A DNA stretch of 64,000 bases from Nemophila menziesii (taxonomy: Eukaryota > Streptophyta > Magnoliopsida > Boraginales > Hydrophyllaceae). Each line of letters opens with the position of its first letter. Within the stretch, counting starts at the first letter, position 1. This document shows positions 56,372 through 64,000 of the stretch, in pieces. The stretch lies in contig JARWIR010000017.1 of the NCBI GenBank assembly GCA_029959085.1, forward strand, positions 20,015,507 through 20,079,506, in the 5' to 3' direction. The translations under genes were made by a program, and so were the position numbers. The notes below the pieces were generated by a model, which was given only the letters and a program-made list of their open reading frames with translations, ran no database searches and was not told where the DNA came from.

Positions 56372-57892
56372 TGATGTCTCCCTATTTGGGATGATTTAAT
56401 CTAGGTTGGAGACATCATTTTAGGAATATTTAGGAAGTATTTAATCGATTTTTATTCACATATTAGTATTTTCTTATTTCTTGTCTTGATTTGATGATTT
56501 ATTATTTTTAGAGCATATTTGGTTTAATTGTTTGATAATTGTGAATATTTGAAGATATATGGTAATTAATTAGATGCCAGATCAATTCCAAGAGATAAAG
56601 GAAAGAAGATATGGATGGAAATTGGAGATAAAGGAAGTAAAAGATAAAATAAGAAAAGAAAAGTTGCCAAGTTAATCTGAATTCCAGCAGCTATGCCCAC
56701 TAAAGTGATCATAATTCAAGGTTGGCTGGGAATTTGGAAGAATGGTCCGAAACAAAAGTGTAGAGCTTTCAGAGACGGTCAGTTTCGATATAAAGAACGC
56801 GTCAATCAGAGCAATATTGAAGAAGTTACGGCCAAAACAAGACACCAATAGTTTCTTACATTTTCTATATTTTAGGCTACAAATTTGATTTGGAAAAGGA
56901 GTCCAATTGCTTGCCTTCTACTCCAAGAAATCCGAATTAGGGCTTCCTAGACTCCTATAAATACACCCTTTAACTATTGTAAACATGTACTTGCTCTTCC
57001 TTACTCAGTTGTAAACCTTAGAGCAAGTTGACAGCATGTATCTTTCTTTTAGTTTATTTTTTTCTAGTATGAACTAATTTTCCCATATCTTGGGTTTTGC
57101 ATATGTATAATCTATGAATTATATATATCTCAATCTATGTTTCTTTGGTAGAACTATTTTAAATTGATACTAGCTGCTTAACCATATATTTGTTTTATGT
57201 GCTTTGATTTATTATCTGTCTTAAATTTGATAAATTTAGGGTTGTGCTAATAGTAGTTTGACAGTCACAAGGAAGCCGGTGTATAATTATTGAAACATCA
57301 CATAAACGTCTAGTGTGCAGTACTGATCCGGAAGGGTTTGCCTAACTAAATAGTCATTAGGGGTCTGATTTAATCACCGATCATTATTTGCAGGTCAGTC
57401 TCATCTAAGAACCTAGCGGCGTAGGATCACCTTAGTTAAGTCCCCTGGTAATTATGAGGTCTCCACCTTAGTCCACCTGGAAGGGGGTAAGAAGGAATTT
57501 AGAATCCTGACTACTTATTTAAGAGTTATTATCACCCTTTAAACTAGTAGAAGAATTAGAAGGATTAGTGCATACGAGAAAAACCTGAGCTATATTCTCT
57601 CATCTATATTCCTTCATATTTATATTATTGTCTTTTAATATAATTAGTTTACTCATCAATCTCCCCATCAATCATATTTATCTACTTTTCGTGTCTTTAA
57701 TTATTAATTGCTACTCTATTATGTTAATCCTTGCGTATAACACACTAAGTCCCTGAGAACGAATCTGGCTTATCATTAAAACTTGCGTATGACCTGTGAT
57801 ACTTGCAGTGAGTAACGTGTTTACTCTACGGTGTTAATGCCTCATTATCCATATTTATTTATCATATTTTTATCACACCTTATGCGACACCA
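56372..57892 (+). repeat. LTR of the TGATGTCTCC family without target duplication
   Basis: Begins TGATGTCTCC and ends GCGACACCA, with the full set of internal blocks and a TATA box (CTATAAATAC near 56955). The flanking pentamers GATTT and ATAAT differ, so this copy may be an LTR left by a rearrangement or recombination with another element. Confidence 0.85.
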
Positions 57893-58068
57893 ATAATATA
57901 AGTAATTTGGATTTTTTTTTCTTTTGATAATCAAAATCTAGTTGTCAAATTAGTTTAGAGTAATAGATATTTTAATGGTCCGAGTATTATGTGTGTCCAA
58001 AATATTCAAAGATTAAATTCTAGCAAAGTCAAATGAATCTTCAAAGTATTAATAAAAGAAGGGTGATT

Positions 58069-58232
58069 CTAACGGGTGTAAAGTGAGAAATACAAGGCTC
58101 GAACACCTCCCTGAACATGGGTCACCTAGTTCTGATTTACCATGAGAATATATATGGGGAGGCATGTATATCTCCGTGGGATTAGTCGGGTGCGCTCAAG
58201 TAAGCCCGGAACCCATGTAACCAAAAAAAAAA
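58069..58232 (+). mobile_element. SINE with 15-bp target duplication
   Basis: About 164 bp ending in an A-rich tail, between two copies of AAAAGAAGGGTGATT (58054-58068 and 58233-58247). A B-box-like AAGGCTCGAACACC and a 3' region with GGGATTAGTCGGGTGCGC, typical of plant SINEs, are present. Confidence 0.88.
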
Positions 58233-58247
58233 AAAAGAAGGGTGATT

Positions 58248-59184
58248 GATTTAATAAGTTCACAACTAACAATATTTTTCACAACATGTCCAACCTATCT
58301 TTAATTTAAAACGAGACTAATTTGCCTTTCTATACCATAAATAAAATTCACACATAAATAACCCAATCGAATAAACAAGGTAACAACTAAACCCATAAAT
58401 AACCCAATCGAATAAATAAGGTAACAAATTCATAACCTATTTTATAATTTAGAACAACTATTTATGTATCAAAGTGATTAATTAATGTTGATGAGTTGTA
58501 ACCCATGAACCTAGATTATCATCTAGGTAGGTTATTTTATTAAATATGATGAGCCGTCTTCTAAAAAACGATGGGTTGTCTTTGTGATGTCTGGATAAAC
58601 GAGGGCTTACATTCATCCAATTGATGGGTTGCACAAAGATCTGAGCACCACCAGAGCTTACAACAATCTGAGCTTACGAAAATCCTTACCAACCATGAAG
58701 ACGTTAACCAAGCTCTGAGCACGCTCTTTCTACATATCTAATCATAGAACCAAGCTCGAGCAACACCAAAGTCTAAACATCACAGACATTCGCCTACAAC
58801 TCTGAGCACCACTATCGTCTTCGTCTACACGAGCTTGAACTCCGATAAAAGTCAAACCAGGAACTAATCTCAAATTCTAACCAAAAAAATTGAGCTTCCG
58901 ACCATGGAACCAAACTCTGAGCATCATCTAACCATATCAAATACGATGAGATTACCTATATTTCAATTCTTTATACTTTCTTCGATAAGAGCTCTGTGGT
59001 GATGAATTAATTGAACTATAAGAAGCAAGAAAGAGAATAATTCTAACTTTCGTGATACATCGATTGAATATACATTTGATTAAATTATATATAGGTACAC
59101 AAATATATTTAATAACGATTAGATTATATTTGACATGTGCTTGTATTAAGTATATACAATATACTTTCAAATATGAGTAAATTA
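58248..59184. other. Non-coding region with CTGAGCACC motifs
   Basis: 58625-58930 has several TCTGAGCACC/GAGCTTAC words, weakly similar to the inverse of the GCTCAGAA array. No gene. A near-duplicate 'aacccataaataacccaatcgaat' pair occurs at about 58359 and 58390. Confidence 0.4.
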
Positions 59185-59416
59185 GTGCCCGTTTGGGATT
59201 ACTTTTTAAAATAATCACTTGAAATGATTTTAGATTGATAAAAATCTTTTAGACTATTAAAACCCCTTTTAGAAAAAGCACTAAATAAGTAATTATTAAA
59301 TAATCACTTAAAGTGATTTTAATTGTCAAAATATCTTTTTGATAATTTTTACAAATATATTAATTTTAATCAAAAAAATGCTTTTAACTCTAAAATAATC
59401 AATCCCAAACGGACCC
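59185..59416. mobile_element. MITE with GTGCCCGTTTGGGATTA ends (232 bp)
   Basis: The left end GTGCCCGTTTGGGATTACT and the inverse of the right end (GGGTCCGTTTGGGATTGAT) are similar, flanked by TA on both sides. The interior is made of AATCACTT/AAGTGATT blocks that fold back. No ORF. Confidence 0.75.
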
Positions 59417-59941
59417 TAAATATATCAAGATTGTTGATTAAATTTTATGATATTTTTAGAATAAATTATTTAGATGCACTTGTTAAAAAATATATCTTCA
59501 AATTTGTGCTTATGTCTCGTAAAAGAATTACATATACTTACCAGTTACCATGTTTGTTTTAACACATAATATAGTTGCTGACTTGCTGTTTACAATATTT
59601 ACTATATTTAGTAATAGAGGAACTAAAAGTGTAATTTAGCTAAGGTTTAAAAAGTAATTGGTAGTTGTAAGCAGAGACGTGAAATGCAAGGCTACAAAAA
59701 TGTCTTGAATGCTTTGGGGTGACGATGAGAAACGCTAAAGATAGTGTGTAACGTAAATAAGTTGAAAGTTGCGTCAAGACTCATGCAATCATCACTCACA
59801 TTACTTTAGGAACACACAACATCTCAAATATGATGTTGTCCCTAAACCATGTAGTTTCTGATATAAGAGGGCCGGTTCTTTGAAGAAAAACTCAAAAAGT
59901 GCCTCAATTTTTTGAAAAGAATTTTTTATTATAAAATGTGA
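59417..59941. other. Spacer before the LINE tail
   Basis: No gene or clear repeat. Confidence 0.5.
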
Positions 59942-62900
59942 TTTTTTTTTTTTTTTTTTTTTTTGGACATATGGGGGGTGTAAAGACACCCCAACAAGCT
60001 AATCAGTTATCCTATTCCTAGTTTACTGAAATAAGTCGATAGATCGAACACGCTAGGCGTGTTTCGACGTTGTTCCGTTGCCCTGTGTCTAGCTTCTTTT
60101 GCAAGTTTATCTGCGTTGCTGTTGAGCTCCCTTTTAATATGGCGAAAGGTGATCTGCCCGTACTCTTCAGCATTACTGATAATCTTGTAAAGGATGGGTT
60201 GGATATCCCAACGCGCTGCTGACACCTGCTTCGTACCTTGAATGATCTCAAGGTTGTCTGAAAAAATCGTAACTTTTTTTGTTGGGAAGATATTAACTAT
60301 TTGGGTAGCTCTAAAAATAGCTTCCGCTTCCCCTTTCAGTGCTGAGTCACAATTGGTGTTCTTGCTATATTCAAATATTTTATTCCCGTTTTTCTCACGT
60401 CCTATAATTGCCAGTCCCGTAGGATCCCACTTGTTTGTGAAGGAAGCATCGCAGTAGAAGTAGAAATCTTGGTTTTCTTCCTCTCTACTATTATTATTTT
60501 TATGTCCTTCGTCTTGCTTCTTAAAGCCCTTATAATTCTCTGCAACCCAGTTTATCCCGTGAATATCTTGCATCAATTTCTTTGATGCAATATTTATACC
60601 AGTCCCGCAAACCGGGTTTCCTTCGTGTGTGGCCTTCATTTTTGCTTTCCATATATTCCAGAGATTGATCATGATAAAGTCTCTAATGATGTTTTCTTCC
60701 CAACCTCCTTCTGTATATGATTTAATTATGTTCATGAACCAAACCTCTATGCTTTCGCAATTCTTGTCTTGTATTTTGATTTGGAGGAATGTTCCTGCCC
60801 ATATATCTTTGCACATAGTACAATGCAGCAATAGATGTTCTATGTTTTCAATATTTTCATTACACCATAGACAATTTGTTCCCTCAGCACATTTTTTCTT
60901 GTGAAGGTTGTTCCTTGTTGGTATGGCATTATTAACTAATCTCCACATGAATAATTTGATTTTTTTTGGAATATTGGATTTCCATATCATCTTCCATATT
61001 GGTGAGTCTTCTAGTTTCTTAGTTTTTGTCGTTGTTGCTCTATTCCTTACTTGTTCTTCCGTAATTACCCTATAGCCTGTCTTTGTATCATAATTACCAT
61101 TCTTCCCATAAGGCCAAATTAGTATGTCTTGAGGTCCAAATTCTTGGATTTTTGTATTTTTGATAATGTGAATGATTGGCTCTGGGAAGATTTCATCCAA
61201 TTCTTCTTCTTTCCACTCATTTTTCCCTTCTCTAATTAACTCGCTAACTTTAGATACCTTCGTACCTTTGGGTTTATCTAGTTTCCATTCTGTGTCCAAC
61301 CATCTGTCCTCCCAAATGTTTGTGTCTTTACCATCACCTATGACAACTATTCCGTGTTTTTTGATGAAGTCTCTTCCTTCTATTAGGCTTGCCCAATTCC
61401 AAGTTCTACTTTGTCTAAGCTTGCATTTTAAGAAACTAGATTTGTTAAAATAAATACCTTTGAGGAGTTTGGCAGCCAAATTGTTCGGGGAGCTCATGAG
61501 TCTCCATGCCTGTGCTGCAAGTAGAACCGTGTTCATTTTTTTGAAATCTTTAAAACCCAGGCCTCCGATAAGTTTACTAACTGCAATTTTTTCCCATGCG
61601 ACCCAGTGTATTCTATTTTTTTCACCTGAACTCCACCAGAAGTTAGCGATAGCAGAAATGAGTTTATTGCAAAAGGTAATAGGGAAGGAGAAAATAGACA
61701 TATAATAATTTGGAATTGCTTGGAGAATAGCTTTGATGAGGACTTCTTTCCCTCCTTCAGAGAGTAGTTTCGCTTTCCAACCCTCTGTGTTCTTGAAAAC
61801 TTTCTCCGCGATCCATCCTAGAGATTCGACTTTTGATCTTTTGTGACATAGTGGAATCCCTAGGTAATTTCCGAGATCTTCTGTCTCTTTAATTTGAAGA
61901 CTATTTGTTATTTCCTGTCTCACTTCCTCGGGAGTTTCTTTGCTGAAAAAGATAGCTGATTTTTGTAGGTTTACTTGTTGTCCTGATCCTTCGCAATATA
62001 TATCTAAACATTCTTTGAAAGATTAATTCCAGAAAAAAAAGGGAGTCGTCTGCAAACAATAAATGAGATATCATCGGACAATTCCTATTAATTTTTATGC
62101 CTCTGATTATATCTTTCTCTATGTAGTTCTCCATGATGCTGATGAGAGATTCAGTCATAATCGAGAAAAGAAAAGGGGATAAAGGGTCGCCCTGTCTCAA
62201 TCCTCTTCCTGGATAAAACTTTTCTAGTCTTTCACCATTTAAGTTGATATGAAATGAAACCGAAGTGATACAATTTTTCATCCAATTTATCCAAGTTTCA
62301 CAGAATCCAATTTTCCCCAAAACTTTAAAGAGAAAATTCCATCTTACCTGATCGTACGCCTTTGCCATGTCAATTTTAATTGCTGCCATATGTTTCTTGT
62401 TTTTTCTTTTCCTGCTCATAAAGAAAGATATTTCCTGTCCAATTATAATGTTATCCTGTATAGCTCTACCTTTAATAAACGCAGATTGTGTAGGAGAGAT
62501 AATGATATCCATAATTCCTTTTAATCTATTGGATAGAATCTTTGTAATAATTTTATAAATGAAATTTACACAAGAAATAGGACGATAGTCACCAAGTCCC
62601 TCCTGTGTAGTTCCTTTCGGAATCAGACTAATAAGTGTATCGTTTATCATTTCCAAGGAGCAGTTATTATCAAAAAAATCCTCGATAATTTTTAATGTAT
62701 CCTCTTTGACTATGTCCCAGAATTCTTTATAAAACTTACCATTTAATCCATCTGGCCCTGGAGCCTTTGATGCAGATAGGTCCAAAACGGCTCTTTCCAC
62801 TTCTTCTATTGTGGGTTTTTTGGTAAGTTCAGTGTTCATTTCATCTGTGACTCTCGGTTTGATGAATTTTATAGCTTTATTCATGCTCTCCTCTGTACTG

Positions 62901-64000
62901 CATCTATCTTTAAAGAGGTTTTTATAAAATTCCTGAAAGTTTTCTTTTATATCCTTATCACTATCCGTCCACTCTCCCTCTTTATTTTTTATTCTAGTTA
63001 TTCTATTATGTTTCCTACGCTTAATAGTAGCAAGATGGAAAAATCTAGTATTTTTATCTCCAAAGGTAAGCCAATTTTGCCTAGCTCTATCAAACCAGTA
63101 TTTTTCCTCTTTAGCATACTCTAATCTAATGAGTTCTTTTATATCTTCCTCTTCCCGAGTGGTATCCTTGAGATTCTTATTACCGTTGATTTCAATTAAT
63201 TTGTTTTGCAGGTTTTTAATGGTAATTTCATGGTTCTTGAAATTTTTGATGCTCCATTTAGTAAGTTCATTTTTAGTGAATTCTCTTTTTTTTATAAAGT
63301 TCGGTATGGGTATATGGTCATTAGGTTCATTCCAACTTTTACTGATAACTTCTCTACACTCATTATTATCTAACCATCTAGTTTCAAATCTAAAGAATTT
63401 AATACCGGTATTCATACTAATATCGTTATGTAAAATAAGAGGAGAGTGATCCGACCCAATAGCAGGAGGGATGTAAATTTGGGATCTAGGGAACTTTCCC
63501 ATCCATTCATATGTTGCTAGTCCTCGATCAATCCTTGTTTTAACGTTCTTCTCACCTTCTACCCTGTTGGACCAAGTAAAGAAACAACCATTAGATTTTA
63601 TTTCTGCTAATGAATTATCGTGTGTAAAGCTAAGGAAAGTATTTATATGGTTTATGTTAGCTTGATTCCTGCTTCTCTTTTCACTTAAGTTCATAATTTC
63701 ATTGAAATCTCCCAAAATTATCCACGGTTTATCAATATTGTTACTCCATTGTGTAATTTCATCCCATGTATCTTTCCTTTGGTTAAAATCATTGGGTGCA
63801 TGTAAAAAAACAGTATAATACGAAAAGCAAAGTTCATTAATCAAAACAATTACGAAGAAATTACAACTAAAAACCACTTCAAGCTGCACCTCAGCTTGCC
63901 ACAAAACCATGAAACCTCCAGAGTGATGAGAGACTCCAGAGGGATCAACAAAAAACGAGTTTTTAAAGCCAAAACGATTCACCACCTCACGAGAGTCTAC
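59942..64000 (-). mobile_element. L1-type LINE (family A/C), 3' half to window edge
   Basis: Minus strand. The 3' end is a poly-A tail (T23 at 59942-59964 on the plus strand) about 40 bases after the ORF2 stop. ORF2 is nearly open through the window edge, where the endonuclease begins. It is closely related to the decayed copy at 10793-15601. ORF1 and the 5' target duplication lie to the right of the window. Confidence 0.93.
60007..63985 (-). pseudogene. LINE ORF2 (endonuclease, RT, zf-RVT, RNase H), one frameshift
   Basis: Reading from the right: endonuclease (GDFNEIMN, FTWSNR, GSDHSPLIL), reverse transcriptase (APGPDGLNGKFYKEF, IKGRAIQDNI, palm KIDMAKAYDQVRW, RQGDPLSPFLF, FADDSLFF near 62045), thumb, zf-RVT (CLWCNENIENIEHLLLHC near 60870) and RNase H (DASFTNKW, EAEAIF, FSDNLEII, NADKLAKEA) ending at 60007. 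The frame changes near 62020-62035 just after FADDSLFF. Comparison with the sister copy shows that about six codons plus one or two bases are missing there. All catalytic residues look intact, including SDH in the endonuclease. The N-terminus is beyond the window edge. Confidence 0.92.

Noticed and set aside
56372..57892. A fifth solo LTR with target duplication
   Set aside because: The ends are right but the flanks are GATTT and ATAAT; no 5-bp duplicate, so it is listed only as an LTR copy.
58620..58930. Fourth copy of the ACTCAG array in inverse orientation
   Set aside because: TCTGAGCACC words recur, but there is no regular spacing, T-run or GGTGGT block.
1..64000. tRNA, rRNA or other structural RNA genes
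   Set aside because: I found no cloverleaf with a proper anticodon arm or rRNA-like sequence; only SINE-type B-box relics.

Overview
This window is AT-rich nuclear DNA from a flowering plant, most likely a eudicot. The support is intron-containing genes with GT-AG introns and plant-specific gene architectures, plus a dense load of plant retrotransposons and small DNA transposons. No organelle, bacterial or viral genome organisation is seen, and I cannot name the species.

Four host genes could be modelled to the exon. They are a seven-exon pirin-like cupin gene (2754-4533, minus), a ten-exon ASHH1-type SET-domain histone lysine methyltransferase (7878-10191, minus), a fourteen-exon PA-domain signal peptide peptidase-like intramembrane aspartyl protease (16353-19554, plus), and a single-exon voltage-gated proton channel of the plant Hv1 type (42022-42738, minus). 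All splice phases close in the three multi-exon models. A pair of orphan exons (27130-27480, minus) may belong to a fifth gene that I do not recognise.

The rest is largely mobile DNA. (1) One family of long LTRs (about 1.5-1.8 kb, TGATGTCTCC...CCACCA) occurs as four solo LTRs with perfect 5-bp target duplications (29568-31138, 44401-45893, 50198-51745, 52903-54672), plus a longer copy without duplication (56372-57892) and fragments at the left edge. (2) Three LINEs: a decayed one (10793-15601), an essentially full-length one with a 15-bp target duplication (33846-40315), and one running off the right edge (59942-64000, minus). (3) A structurally intact PIF/Harbinger transposon with both transposase and Myb/SANT genes (22818-27100). 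(4) A non-coding LTR retrotransposon full of tandem repeats (27940-33792). (5) A decayed Copia element (about 49806-55451) carrying two of the solo LTRs. (6) Several MITEs, a hAT-type element and one or two SINEs.

The least familiar material is a group of three related elements (about 5895-7480, 20780-21680, 43657-46710). They share a degenerate array of roughly 20-bp ACTCAG/ACTCAT units running into a T-run and a GGTGGTC-rich block. Two of them also share terminal sequences, a TATA-box leader and different cargo. The insertions give a clear relative order: Copia first, then its two solo LTRs; the three-part element first, then the solo LTR at 44401; the repeat-rich LTR element first, then the solo LTR at 29568.
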